NCBI GenBank assembly: GCA_002943765.1
Contig: PQWQ01000005.1
Coordinates: forward strand, 620,001-684,000
DNA from: Psoroptes ovis
Taxonomy: Eukaryota > Arthropoda > Arachnida > Sarcoptiformes > Psoroptidae
DNA length: 64,000 bases
Direction: 5' to 3'
Both the position numbers and the translations under genes were made by a program. The notes below the pieces were generated by a model. The model saw nothing but the letters and a program-made list of their open reading frames with translations, had not been told where the DNA came from and ran no database searches. Positions 35,166 through 50,500 of this stretch are shown here, piece by piece. Numbering within the stretch: the first letter of the stretch is position 1; each line of letters opens with the position of its first letter.

Positions 35166-35556
35166 ATGATAATGATGACATTGAATCAAAGATTCAGAGC
35201 AAAAATGTCATTAAAATCCATTGATTCATTGATTTTCAATTATTTTGACCACAGTTTTGATTTGATTAAATCAAAATATCTTCTACGACAACAACAACAA
35301 TATCGACAAGTGCCTTATTGGTCATTATCATCATTATATTCAGTCACTGAATCAATTGTAATTATTATTATCATCATCCTCAGTGTTTACAGCTGTAATT
35401 GTGATATGATTGTTGATCATCGTAATATGAATAATGCTTTAAATTATCATCAAAATGAACAACAAATTTCATTCCCACCACCTTCGCCATCATCAGTGAA
35501 TAACAACAGTCAATCCAATAATTCATTTCATTATCTTAATAAAACATTGATTAAAG
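35166..35556 (+). CDS. Sidestep-like exon 1 (N-terminus)
   Basis: Encodes residues 1-130, including the hydrophobic segment that probably serves as signal sequence and a Ser/Asn/Pro-rich stretch before Ig1. The donor is AAAG|GTAAGTG. The start is the first ATG of the frame; a later one at residue 14 would shorten the long lead-in. Confidence 0.65.
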
Positions 35557-38500
35557 GTAAGTGAATTGTTGGATTGATTCTGGATTCGAGTTCGAATCAA
35601 GTATCAGCTGATTTTCTTGGAATGGTTCAGATTTGAATTATCAGAATTATTACATATCACTTGAAACGATCCAATACAATACATTTCTTAAGTAATTCTG
35701 TTTTGAAAATATCTTTCGAGACTATTTTCAACTGAATTTCGGACTTGAATTATTTCCAATTTGGCTCGATTTTCATTATTTCCACTATTGGTTATTATTA
35801 TTATTATTAAATCTTATAATATTACATTTAAACAATCGATTCGGGCAATGTGAATCAGATCAAAATGAAAATGTTCTTCTAATCCTTTCTTATTACTTCT
35901 ATTATTATTGTCATTATTATTAGATGCTATTGTACATTCGATATATTCAATATCTTCGGTATTTATTTCTTCAATTGTTAACTTTTTTTGTTTGTTTTGC
36001 TTCAATATTTATTCTCGGGAAATATTTGAATCGAATATGAATTCTTCACTGAACACATTTGATATTTGTTTGTATTCTGGAATTATTTTAATAAGAAATA
36101 ATAATTATTCGATTCTTTAGCTTGATCGATTAATGATTTTCATTTGATTCTTCATAATATTCATGTCAATATAAATTATTCATAATTAAAAATAGTTATA
36201 ATGAAATAAGGCTAATGATTATTGACATTATTAAGGTCGTTATTAAAAGATTTAAACAAAGTATCAATGATGATAATGATACACAAACACATACAGACAT
36301 ATATTTATGTTTGATTGATATTCATATTATTAGGTAGTTGTCCGATAAATTTTTGCCGATTTTCTCATGATTCTTCAACGATATAATTGGCAAAAACTTT
36401 TCGGACAACCTAAATAAAATCATAATATCCATAATAATTATAATACTAATGATAATGATGATGATATTTGCTTGCCTAGGACCATTTTTAATATTTTCAT
36501 TATTAAAAATATTTCAAAGTGGAAAAATATGAAATTTTTCCAAATATTTACATTGAATTTGTCTGGTTACATTAATAATAATAAACGTAATATCAAAATA
36601 TTGGGTTGTCCCATAAGTTGTTGCCGTTTTTTAATTTTTTTTTTTCATTCGAAAAACGGCAAGAACTTATGGGACAACCAAAATATTAATGATATTCATT
36701 GTTTGATTATCATTATTGATCATCATTGAATTGATTATTATCATTTTGTAGAATCATTTCCACTTCTGTGTTTGTTCATAGAAATTGTTTTCAAAAATTA
36801 ATTTATTGAAGATTTCTGGATATTTTCGCTACCAATTTGGTCGTAATCCGAAACAATGTTTGATCTAAATATTAGTTGAATGAAACGAAAAAAAGTTAGA
36901 AAATATTTGCATAAGAAAGGGTTAAATAACACAAAAATTCATTGTTATTATTATTTACGAATATATTTTTGATGATTAATTTGCTGTAATTTGTTATCGA
37001 AAATAATAGAAAAAGGCTTGAAATAGTTCCATTTTCAATTTTGAAAGCTAAAACCAAAATGGAAAATTGTTTGAAATATTTATGAATTTTCGAAAAGAAA
37101 ATTTAAAGAAAATTCTCTTAGAATTTACATTGAATTAATTTACACAGGATCATCTAAACAAATGCATACAAATACAAACAGAATTAAACAAAATTGATTA
37201 AGAAAACTTTAAGGGTAAATACAAGGACTTACGATGAATTTTCGGGAGATTATCGGTGGATGATTCGGGCATATTTTTGGCCCAAAATTTCTTGAGAATT
37301 TCATAAGAATTTTGGCCCAGAATCTCTGAAGAAATTCGCAATTGTAACCATCTACGTAAAAGCAAAAATTCAATGAATAAATTATTCAATTCAAAAGTCA
37401 ATTTATTATTATTATTATTTTCTTTGAAGAAAGTTTTTTATAATACTTACTTACAATAACAAATAACAAGCTGAATCATCCCTTTGAAATTTTCAACCCT
37501 TTTTTTCTAAGGTCATAATTCAACTTAATTATTTATATTTATTCATTCATTTTTTGAATCCACAAAAAATTTGACAGTCGAGAAATTTTACGGGAAAATA
37601 GAATCATTCGAATGAAAAAAAAGGAGAAATTTTACAGAAACATCCGTGTTTTGGCGCCGGAAATTTTCATTTTTGTTTCTTTGTTTGAAACAAAGAAATT
37701 TGGCGCCATATGTGTTCGTGGAGTTTAATCAAAGAAACAAAATGATGACGTGATTAGTTAATGGCTAAATAATTACGTCAGAAAATGAATTAATTCATTA
37801 TGTTTGAGGTCATGTTCTGTGTTTCCAGTGTTTTTTTCTTGATTTTTCTTGTTGAAATTTCAAAAAATTTCGAAAATGGCTCGGAAATTTCGAAGATTTC
37901 GAAAATATCGAAAGCTTCGGAGCAATATGGTCCAAGATTCTCAGATTTCGGGGCCCAACAAGGACTTGAACAATTAGTAAACATGATTAATTAATTAATT
38001 TAAATTAATTCTTTTTTCTTTGTTTCAATGTTTTCCTAGTATTTCCAACGATTAATGCAATTATTGGATCCAATGTAATCATTCCATGTAATTTGGCACA
38101 TTTTAATCATAATCATCAAACGCCGAAACAAAAGAATTATTTAAATAATAATAATATTTCAGTCGTAAGAAGTCAAGAATCTTCATCATCGATGATGATG
38201 CCGACAGCTGATTCACCACAATTATTATTATTTTATCATGGAAATGATATTAGTGGTGAACCAATCTATACGATTGATATGAGAAAATATCATCATCATC
38301 ATCGACAACATTCATCATCTGTGAATCTTAATTCAAACAATTCAACAACAAATACATCATTTTACAGGCATTTCATAGCGAAAACATATCAAAATCGTGC
38401 TCGTATCGTGTTCACTAAACAACAACAAGATGATTTTAATGAATTAGATGATAATCATTCGATTAATGATAATAATAATAATAATAATCAAAATGATGAT

Positions 38501-41500
38501 AATTTACATGGCTATAATCAAGCAAATTTATTGATCCGAAATGTAACATTGAATGATGTTGGTCATTGGTGGTGTCGTGTTGATTTTCGTTGGATGCGTA
38601 CACTGATATCGAATGTTGAATTGAATGTACATGGTATGTATTTGCAGGCACATATTTACAAGCATATAACCCTTTAATCACTCTCAATTTTTCAATCTCC
38701 CACAGTACCAACGAAAATGATTGAAATTAATTCATATAAACCAATGTTGATGACGACCTCAAATAGTGTAAATATGCCTTTTGATGATCATCATAACCTT
38801 TTAAATGTGCCTTTTAATATTTGTGATAATCATTCAACTGCAACAACATTGAAAACTACCAGTGAAAACAGTGTTCGATTCAATGAACCATTCAATTATC
38901 GGCTACAACCATCATCGAATCACACCAATTATCATCATCAAAATAACAATAATCATCAACAACAACAACAACATTATTCAATCAATCATGAATCGAATCA
39001 TGAACATCAAAATAATCAAAATAATTTCTTTATTCATGCAAATCAAGGTGATCAAAATTTGCTGTTAGAATGTAATGCATATGGTGGTAAGTTGAATTTT
39101 TCCGTTATTTCATTTATTGATGATGATGATCATATTCGTAAATGTTTAATTTACTTGTTCATTGATTCATATACACTCATTGACTCATTGATTCATATAC
39201 ACTCATTGATCATTATTATTATCATCATCGTTGTTCCATAATTTTAATGATAATAATGATAATGATAATGATGGAGCAATATCGAATATTATTTCATTGA
39301 TTTTGCTACCAAGAATGAATATTCCATAAAATTCTTGAATTCTTTCTTCGATCATTTTCATTCCATCTATTTGAAAATGGTGGATATATTCTTAGGCTGT
39401 CCGAAAAGTTTATTCCGGTTAATCATCAAATAGTGTTGCTCGAGAAAATTCGGCCAAAACTTTTCGGCCAACCTAATATGTTAAACAAAGCGTAAATTTT
39501 GATTTTTCTTCTTTGGATTCAATTCATTTCTTATGAAAAAAAAATGATTCAAAATGATCGATCCAATTTCATTATTTCATTTCATTCCATTTTTTCATTT
39601 TTGGCCAATATCTTTGTCTTTACTGTAAAAATATATCGATTTTCTTTTATCACCAAGCCCATACACAGAAAATAATAATAATACTGCTGATCATCATCAG
39701 CAATTTTCAGTGAATCGAATTGAATTTGTGTGTGAAAAATTCAAGAATCGAATCAAAAACAGACATTACTGAACGTAAACACATGTGTGTATGTGTGAAA
39801 GAAATCAAACAATCAAACAAGCTACATACATCAACGAATTCTTCGTTCGATTTAATATTATTATATCATTGGTTGTCTGAAAAGTTTTGACCGATTATTA
39901 AATAAAGTTGGTCATAAAAATCGGCCAGAACTTTTCGGACAACCTAATAATATTTGATAATAATACAAACGATAAACGACGATAATGATGATGATAATAT
40001 ATTGGATTTTTTACGCTTTACCCAGCTTTACTACCCCCCAGTATGTATCTGTGTGTTGTTGTTCGTATATCTGTATTATTATTATTATTGTAATGTTTCT
40101 TATGTAAGAATTTCGTTATAATATTAGGTTGTCCGAAAAGTTTTGGCCAATTTTTAATAAGCGACTCTATTGTGATTAAGCTGAATAAACTTTTCGGACA
40201 ACCTAATAATAATAATAATAATAATTTTTGATAATTTCATAGTGGAAATTTACAGATAATTCTGTGTTGTTTTGTTTGATTTGAAAAAATTTTTCATTTA
40301 ATTTTTTCATGTTTTTCCATTGCCATTATGTTCCCAATATATGGGTGTTTCAGTGATTTGTACCATTGATTTAGCCTCCGTTGATTTGTGTCGATATTTG
40401 GCCCGTTTTGGGCCGTTTGTGTATGCAACACGGTACAAGATCTAAGAAATTCAGGCTCTGAGATCCATACTCTTAACGGTACACCGACCGTGTGTGTTTG
40501 TTTGTTTACTGAGCCCTAAATGTGTAGGGTGTAGGGTGTGCTTGGTCATGCATGGTGTAGCGCACAGGGCCTGTTTCAGGGTTTACATGGTCTGGTGTGT
40601 TCGATAGGGTCCTTGGGTCTGTAGGCCCTTGGCCCTGAATCTGTGTGTTTGTTGATTCTTGAATCAAATGTGTCTGATCAAATTTTGTTGTTCTTCTGGA
40701 TTGGATCGATTGTTGATTATGTTTGAATTGATTTGATTCGATTTGATTCAATGTAACTTTATTTCTGTTTATTTCACTGTAAAGATCATAATTCATTCAT
40801 CAATGATTCGATGATCAATGATGATCGATGATCGAATCGAATTGAATCAATGAATTTGAATCAATGAATTTGAATTCGATTTCAAATAATAATCATAATC
40901 ATAATCACCAGTGATAATGGTAAATAATCATGATTAAAATTATTGAACCGAAATAATTGTATTTTGATTATTTATTTGTGATTTATGAGTCGTTGTTGTT
41001 GCAGTGTTATTATTTATGTATAGTAATGTTATTATTAGTCTTATTATTATCACTTGAAAAATTAGATATTATCATTATCATCATCATCTATGAATAGTAC
41101 TGTTTAACAAAATGTTATTTCGAAGTCGAATCGGATTCGATTTGATCAAATTTTGATCAAATTGTATGATCATCATCATTGAATATATATAACATTTATA
41201 ACATTATTTATTTATTCATATATTTACTCATTCAATAATATATTATATAATCGATGATACAAACAAGAAATCAATGATCAAAAAAATGATTTTTCATGAT
41301 AATCAATGATTCTTGATTCTTATATCGAATATCAATTTGCTTTAAATTGCTTATCAAGTATGTTAATATATATAACAATATATTAAGTTGTCCCATAAGT
41401 TTTTGCAGATTTTCCGATGATTTTCTACGATATGACCGGCAAAAACTTATGGGACAACCCAATATAATAGAATGTGATAATATCATTGATATATGTTGTG

Positions 41501-44500
41501 ATGATGATAATAAATGATTCAACTGTAAATATTCGAATACTTGTAAATTGATAATTCAAATGTAAATTGATTATCATTTTTGAATTGTTTAGCTTATGTA
41601 TATTAGGTTGTCCCATAAGTTCTTTCCGTTTTTTTAAATTTTTTTTCATTCGAAAAACGATAAGAACTTAAGGGACAATCTAATAATTGTAATGCGGGGC
41701 TGTTCATGTGTGTATGAAAAGCATTGAAAGGGGTATACAGTGGACAACTTTATAACAACAATGTATTGATTGTAGATTTGTAGATTTGTGTATTTATGTA
41801 TTCGAATCTCTTCAGATCTCTTCGAAACAGAACTTCTATGATCGTAGATCATCACCATTTGATCATTATTTATACTGAATAGATTCAGAATAGATGAATG
41901 AATGATTCAGTGTATAAATGAATCTAATTTATCTAAAATTTAAGAATTGAATTTATTATTATTTTGAATTTTTGAATTTTTTACAAATTCACAATTTTGG
42001 CCAAATGTGAAAATGTATTTACATTTTCATTTTCGTACACCAACAACGAATTTGATTTTTGAAATTTGATTTTATTCCACAGCAAATTCATTTTGCTGAG
42101 GTCCACATTGGATTCCTCATTGGATTCCATGGATTCAAATTTTAAACGAGTCCCCAATACGACAAGCACGAATTTCATTTCTTTGATCATCAAACTGTCA
42201 ATTTGCTGAGACAATTATTATTATTATTATTGTTCGGGTATCCAGCTTACGCCCATGGTAATACCAATGAATATGTTTTGGTCCGAACCGTTATGTTTTG
42301 AGTGTTGAGAATATTGTTTGTGTATGTGTGTGGCAAATATATTTGTGTGCGAGAAAATATTCATAAAATATGCATTCTGTCAATTTATTTAAAGTGTCAT
42401 TTTGATAATTTAATAAATAATTTGATGATAATAATCAATGATTTATAATATAAAATATATATATTCAATAAGATCAATGATTATATAATATAATTTATCA
42501 ATTTATGTTATTAGTAGTAATGGTATTGAATATCATGAATCTTTCATTGATTATTATTGTTTTTATTATTATTGTTATTTGCTTGTCACACTATCATATA
42601 TCAGTGTGTGTGTGTGCATCATCATTTATATGCATATTTATAATATGTCTGTTTAATGATATTCATTCATTTTTCACAAAATGAATGAATGAATGACAAA
42701 ATTATCCCATACAATATATGTGTGTCTGTGTGTGTGTGTGTGTGTTTGTTTGTCCAAGTTATTTCGCATATATTTCGTACATGAATATATACAAGTTTGT
42801 TCGAAAAGTTTTCGCCGATTATATTGTAGTGAATTATGAGAAAATCGGCAAAAACTTATCGGACAGACTAATATTTTAAACATATTCAATCAACATATGT
42901 TTTCAATGATATAAATGAAATTGTGAAAATTGTGACAATTTGAAAAATTGTTTTTTTTTTTTTTTGAAAATTAATTTTGTTTATCATTGAAGAGCCATTC
43001 ATTCATTCATTTATTAAATGATTCAATTATTCAAATGTTTGTTTATTTTATTTTTATTTGAAATTTAAATTTTAAATGTTTTCAATTTAAATCGTCCATT
43101 TACTTTAGTATTTACATACATTGTGAGTGTATGAATTCAAATTCACTTAAAATTCAAAAAAAAAAAAATTTCACTGATTGATTCAAATCAATCAATTTGA
43201 TTGATATCGTCAATCATCAATCATCAATAATCAATTCTAAATGATTATAAAATGAAAGTTTTTCAAATTTAACTTTGAATTTGAAATTTTAATTTTGAAT
43301 CCCAGACACCCATAAAGGTATTCGAACCTTTAAGAGGTGATGATCATATTTATGATCAGACCCACTGATTAGCCAGACATAGACAGTGATGTGTAAGGAC
43401 CAGCCAAGGGGTCGAACATCTTTTTGCCAAATTGAAACATTATCGATGACCAATTGAATATTTCAATGGGAATATTCCCTTTGAATATTTCTTTGATTCT
43501 TGAAAAATCAAATTAAATCAAATCGTTTTAGATTTTAGATCTTATCGGAGTAAGTAAATAAATATTAGTTTGTCCGAAAAGTTTTTGGCCGATTATATCG
43601 TAGAATATAATTGAAAAATCGGCAAGAACTTCTCGGACAATCTAATAAATAAATAAATAAATGTAATAAATGGATGAAATCAAATGTAATAAATTGAAAA
43701 ATTGCAAAAAAAAAAAAAAAAAAAAAAAAATCTTGAATGTAAAAAGATCATAAAATAGATGTGTATAAAATAGCAATTTAAGCAATTTAAATATTAGGTT
43801 GTCCCATAAGTTCTTGTCGATTTTATCATAGAAAATCATCGGAGAATCGGCAAAAACTTATGGGACAACTTAATATTTTTATAAAGTTTTTTTTGGGGTA
43901 GTTTAGCAGTGAAGTTTGAATCATATAATAATAATTCCCAATTGATTTTCAATTGATCATCATCTAGAATCTTGATGATCATTCATATATCTATCCAATA
44001 TATTCAAATGATAATAATCGTAAAAAAAATCATTCGAAAGAATATCTTGGAATCATATTTTGAAAATTTGGAAAATTGAAATCATTTCATTTCTTCTTAC
44101 GTCTTTGATTATTTCTTATGTCTTCTCCACCGTCGAAGACATCATGTCCACCCGATAATATTCTTACGGAATCATATCTTCATCCAGTGATATTCAGTAT
44201 CCATGCGATCTATGCAGGTCTATGAGTCCATGAGTTCTATGAGATCCATTAGATCTATGGATATCCATGATTTCAAGGTTTTTTTCGAAATTCTTCGTTG
44301 AATCAATGAATGAATCTATGAATGATTATTCACCAGCGATTCTTCAATTCTTCATTGATGATCAATGATTTAGCTTTGTTTTTGATTTCAAACATATTTT
44401 GGGCCATATTTTTATGATTATTATTACGATTATTATCATTCGATTTCAAAAATGATGATGATGATGATGATATCATAAACTCTATTGAACTAATAATAAT

Positions 44501-47500
44501 AATAATAAAAATAGATTTTGCTTGTCTATGTGTATTTGTTGTTGTTGTTGGTTGTAAATAAACATTAATATTGAATACATTGATTGTAAATACACTGGTT
44601 AGTAATATTATTTGTATTTCAATATTTGAAATCAATAGAATTCAATTCAATTCAATTCAATAATAATAATAATCAATGTTCAATGTTCAATGTTCAATGT
44701 TTGTTTATTTGTGTTGTTTTGTATTGAATGTTCAATGAATGAATATTGTAATATTAAAGTAATGTGAATGAATCCGTATTTGAAATTGGAATTGAAACAA
44801 TAATAAAATGATGATTTGAAATCGAAAATCGAAATGAAAGTAAAGTGAAATGAGAAGTGAATATATATATATATATATATATATAAGGTTGCCCGAAAAG
44901 TTCTTGTCGATTTTTTTAATAATTTTCAACGAAATAATCGGCCAAAAACTTTGCGGACAATCTAATATGTGAGAAGTGAATCAAATATGAATTTATTTTG
45001 TTGTTTAGTTGTTTGTTTGGCTTGCAAAATATGAATTGAAATGAAAATATTTATTTATGTTCTTATATACAAAGAAAATAAAGAAATATTTTCTTTTGAT
45101 TCGTAAGAATATAAGTCGAATCTTGATTCATCATTTCATATATTTTTGATTGGAAAAAATATGTATGATTCAGCAAAAAACATTCGAAAAAAATGTTTAA
45201 CCTGAATCTGAATCTGAATTTGATTTGAATTCTGAATTCTGATATTTTTGAATTTTTGAATCCAATTCTTTCATTCAAAATCAAATGAAATATTTTTTTT
45301 TCTTAGATATGAAATATAATAGAATGATGATGAAGTAAGAAATGAAATGCCAGGAAATGAAAGAATTTTCAATGATTCTAAGACTACATTGAATATGAAA
45401 TGAATTATGTGTAAATCATTGAAAGATGATGCTCGCCAAAAAGGTTCAAAGGTGATTGAATTGAATTGAATATTTTTACTCAGCAAACAATTCTTAGGTT
45501 CTTCGACTACTGGGATCCTACGGTCTTTGAGTCCTTGAAGGTTCTTGGATCGGTGAGGTTCTAGGGTCCTTCAGGTTTTTGCGATCTTTGGTCCTTCGGT
45601 TCTTAAGTTCTTTGGTCTTCTGGTTTTGTACCTTTGATTTATTATTGGTTTTTGGGTCTTTAGTTTCATTGGGTCCTTGGCCTCTCTGGTTTCTCATAAC
45701 CTTTGGTTTTTGTGTTTTCTCTTTGAATTCTTTCGAATTGTTTTACTGATTCTATTCAGGAATTGTTCAAGAATAATTTTTCGAAATTCTTTGAATTCAT
45801 TCATATATATTCAATATCTTTGTTTGTATTTGTATTTGTATTATCATTTGTTTTGATTTTCATTTCTTATTTTATTCTACTTCATTGAATTTTGCAGTTA
45901 TTTGCGTTTTTGTATTCTTGTTTTTCCTTTGAAAATGTATTCCAAAATCCCAAGAATCAAAGAATTTTGATTATCATTGATTGTAAATTATTCTACGAAA
46001 TTCTTTTAATATATTTTGAAATTGAAAATTCCATCGAATTTTCTCTCACAATGAATGAATGAACCTTATATCAAAAACAATATCATAATAATATCACACA
46101 TTTCCAATGAACCTCATATTTGCATTGATTTTTCTCTGTTTTAATCAACTTTAATGGTGCTCAAATACTATTAAGGTGATGGTGGTAGTGGTTGTTTGTT
46201 CGTTTGTTTGTTTTCTAAGATCATGATGTTGATAATAATGTTAATAGTGTAAATGGTAATGATTGGTGAATTAGCGAAACGGAATTGAAATGATTGAATC
46301 GAATCATCTCAAGATGTTGTATTGTTAAAATCTAAAATTTGAATTTGTCTTTGGTATTATTCAATTCAGAGTGTAAATCAATCAAAATTAATGAAACGAT
46401 CAAAGTTGATCAAAATATCATTGATTTACATGTATTCATGGATTATTTTTTGACCAAATTTGATAATTAATCAGGTAGCAAGTGAATCTGATTCCAAAAT
46501 TATTGAATTCAATGAATAACACTTTTTTTTCTGTGGAATTTCGAAAATTCCACGTAATATTACTTAATGATTCTACGTCATTTTATTTCGCTATGAATTT
46601 TTGATTAAATTTGAATCAATTTTGAAAATTATTTCAAATATTCACAAATATTTTCACGAATTCAATTTTCTTCGTACAAAAGTTTATTTGTTTCATTTAT
46701 AGATTCATTCATTCATTTATTTTATTTATTTATCCAATTCAATTCCGATTCAATTCAATTCAAATTGATTAATTTGAAAAATTAATTTTTTTCAAATTCA
46801 AATTAAAACTTTTGATTTCAAAAACATGTTAATTGATTTTTTTTTTTTTTCATTTCCCATAAATAATTACTTTGTATATGTGTGTTTATATTTTTACCTT
46901 GAATTTTTTGTCAACAAAATTTGAAAATTGAAATTCCATTAAAAGAAACACAATGAAACAATCATCCAAAGCCTTTAGATTCATGTGACGTTGAATTAAT
47001 TTACGGATGATTCCGGCAGCGAGAGAAATTCTCGGTATTTCGCAATGAAATCACCTGATTTCAGTCGATTTCAATTTTGAAAAATTTGAAAAATTAATCA
47101 AATTTCCGACCAATTCCATGTACTAATTGTTCATATCACCCTTTGACAACAGGTATACCACCTCCGGAAATTATATGGCTTCGTTATCGTGGAAAATTTT
47201 CGTTGAAAAATTTTCAAAAATCCAATAATTCATTGATATTGATTAATTCAGAGCATTTACGAAGGAATAATCGTACAAATATTGATGATAATCATAGAAA
47301 ACAATCGAAACAATTTGTAAAATTATTAAATAATGATAATGATAATGCTCGAATCTACACGATTGTAACTGAATCATTGAATGACTCTTACAGTAATTAT
47401 CATCAAGATGAATCGCAAAAATATTCAATGAATTACGAATATGAAGAATGGGAAATCATTGACCACAAATTCATTCGAACAATTAAAAAAGTGATTAATT

Positions 47501-50500
47501 CGAAATCATTTAATGATGGTCTTGATGGTTTACCATTAAATTTAAATGATTCAAAGCTAAACATCAACGATTCACAACGATTATCATTAAATTTGTCCAA
47601 GACAAACACATCAATCAATGATAATTATAACAATCAACAACGGAATCAATGTTGTTGTTGTTGTTGGAAACATTTATATCATCAACGATTATGGTTAATG
47701 ATGAATAATACTATGAATTTTAATGATAATTTAAAATACATTAATAATAATGACAATGGTGTTGTTCGAATGGACAATGGCCATGACAATTATCAATCAT
47801 TATCATCGTTATCATCATCAACGACACCATTATCATCGAAAAATGCATCAAGATTCGATGATGGAACGATTTCATCGAATACATCGTCAAATTCGAATGC
47901 ATCAACGCCGACCACCATGACAATGGTAAATTCCATATTACAAATACCATCACATCGATCGAATCAAACTAAATTAAAACGTAATGATTATATGTCTAAA
48001 TATGGTTGTTTAATTAATGCTACCGCATCATTATCATCATCATCATCATCGACATCATCAATGATGTCCAAATCATCATTATCGTCATTATCATCATCGT
48101 TGTTACCATCATTGTTGACAACAATACAATTAATACTTGATTGTAAGTAGAATTTTTTTCGTTCTTATTGTTCTTATTATTCGAAGAATTTAAAGAATAT
48201 TTTCTTCGAACATTTCCACGGCGAAATTCCGTCAGAAATTCCGTTGAAATCGTTGCCAAAAATATTCTTGAAATCTTTGTTGTACTTAGGTTGTCCGTAA
48301 AGTTCATTCTGCTTGATTACCGATAGAGTTGCCACATGAAAATCGGTAAGAACTTTTCGGACAACTTAATTGTTCTTTGTACAACAATGACCATTGTCCA
48401 TTTCGTACATAGCTGCTCGATTGTTTCCCGAACAATTGAAATAAAAAACGAATTGATTTCGATTGTTTTCGATTCTTTCAAAAGAAAATTTCTTTGAATT
48501 GATGAACATTCTTCGAAGAATGTTGAAATTTCGAAGAATGATTTTTTGTGAACAATCGATTATTTAGCTTGAGTCATGTGTGTGTGTGTGTGTGTATTAT
48601 TAGGTTGTCCCATAAGTTCTTGCCGGTTTTCGAATAAAAAAAAATTTTAAAAAACGGCAAGAACTTATGGGACGACCTAATAGATTATCAATATTTCGGG
48701 AGCCGAATTTCACTCGATATTCGGCCGAAAATTGGCCCCATCTGTATTTCCATCTGGATTCTGGTATAAATAGGCCCCGGTTTGTTATTTTGTTACTATT
48801 TCCACTTATTGATTGACCAACTGACTATGATTGACCAACAACTGATTGATCGAAACTGATTGACTGATTGTTAATCGATCGATTGATCGTTTTTTTTTTC
48901 TGTGAAACTCAGCGATCAATCGGAGCCATTTGGCCATGAGATCGAAAGGATTTTCTTGTCGGGCCAATTTGTTTGTTCTGAGCTTTTACCGTGTTAGAAA
49001 CCTATGGGGCCAAAGTCACATACTTTTGGGTCCCATTCACAAATATGTTTTTGTTTTTGCTGTTTTCCTTTTTTGCTCTGTTTTTCATTATTTCAATTTA
49101 TTTAGGTTGTCCGAAAAGTTCATTCGGCTTAATCACCGATAGAATTGCTCATAAAAAATCGGCCAGAACTTTGCGGACAACCTAATATTTATTTTTATTT
49201 AATATTAGATCTGTTATATTGATAATATGATCATTGTAGTAATAATAATCATCGTCATCAATTATCATTCATTCATTATTATTATATCCGGTATATTTCA
49301 TCGAATATTTTCATCTACTCCTTCATTGATTGATTCTATTTATTAATTAATTAATATTATTTCTATGTTTTATTTATATTGTGATTTATTTATGTATTAG
49401 GTTGTCCCATAAGTTTTTGCCATTTTTTAAATTTTTTCTCATTCGAAAAACGGCAAGAACTTATGGGACAACCTTATCCATTTATATATTGATTTAGTGT
49501 AATGTTAGGCTGTCCGATAAGTTTTTGCCATTTTTCTAATGAAATAAAAAATTTAAAAAACGGTGAAAACTTATCGGACAACCCTGTATATGATGATCGA
49601 ATAGATCAGTTAGAAATCAGTGAAAATGTCCATAGGCCTTGTTTTTTTTTTGTACTGCTTCGGCTGTCGTTGTTGTTGATGTTGATGATGATTAATTTAT
49701 TATTAAACATTTTTCAACAATTTTTATTTTTTCAAAAAAAAAAAAAAAAAAAAAAAAGTTAAATGACCATAATTTAGCTTTGAAATAATAAAATAGCTAA
49801 ATGAATAGATATTGATGGAATCGATATAAAAATATTGCGAAAAGATATTTAGTCTTGATAAAATCATTATATATTAGATTGTCCGAAAAGTTCTGGCCGC
49901 TTAATCACCGATAGAATTGCTGATGAAAATCGGTCAAAACTTTTCGGACAACCTGGTAATACATGGTGAATGATTCGTTCATTTTCCTTTTAGTAAAATA
50001 TTTTGATCGATTTGAATCGATTTTCCGTTGTGTAGATTTGTTTTACCATCAGACATGATGGTCTAATAATGGTTCGTAAGCTGGTAGGGTAAGGTCTAGG
50101 GTGGTCGTAGGATGCCTTGTATCATTACTACAAATATTATCATCATTAAAACAATACCCTAGTTGAAACTCAAAAATGAACGATTTATCCGAATGATAAT
50201 TATTCGAATAATTTTACGTATTTCATTTTGCCGAATTTAATGATTTTCCATGTCGTTTTGTACCCGAATTTTCGGACGAATTTCGGTCGAAAAATTCGGC
50301 CGCCGAATCGGGCCCTCGGCGGGTCTCAGAATCTTCCAGAATTTTCGGTCAAATTTCATTCAATTTCCTAAGGCTTGTTCCATCTTTGATGGTAAATTGT
50401 CTTTGAGGATGGGATGAATTCGAATCGTTTGACCATTATTTAATCATATATTATCATTGTTGTTGTTGAGGGCTATTGTTAAGAGAGGGTTGTCCAATGA

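Larger units (their letters stand above)
35557..38039 (+). other. Sidestep-like intron 1
   Basis: Contains MITE copies 13 and 14 and several poly-ATT stretches. No other gene is supported. Confidence 0.65.
39087..47152 (+). other. Sidestep-like intron 3 (8.1 kb)
   Basis: Holds MITE copies 15-23, an A25 run (43706-43730), TG and AT microsatellites, a GT-rich patch of different composition at 40340-40640, and a degenerate TCCTT/GGTTC repeat at 45486-45720. No gene is supported; reading frames such as 44330-44635 are simple sequence. Confidence 0.65.

Noticed and set aside
36601..36682. Hairpin elements as microRNA precursors
   Set aside because: Size and pairing would fit, but TA flanks, shared ends and 37 copies fit a mobile element better. 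Small RNA production remains possible.
40506..40796. 96-codon minus-strand frame
   Set aside because: The composition reflects GT/GGGT simple sequence, and there is no start context or domain.
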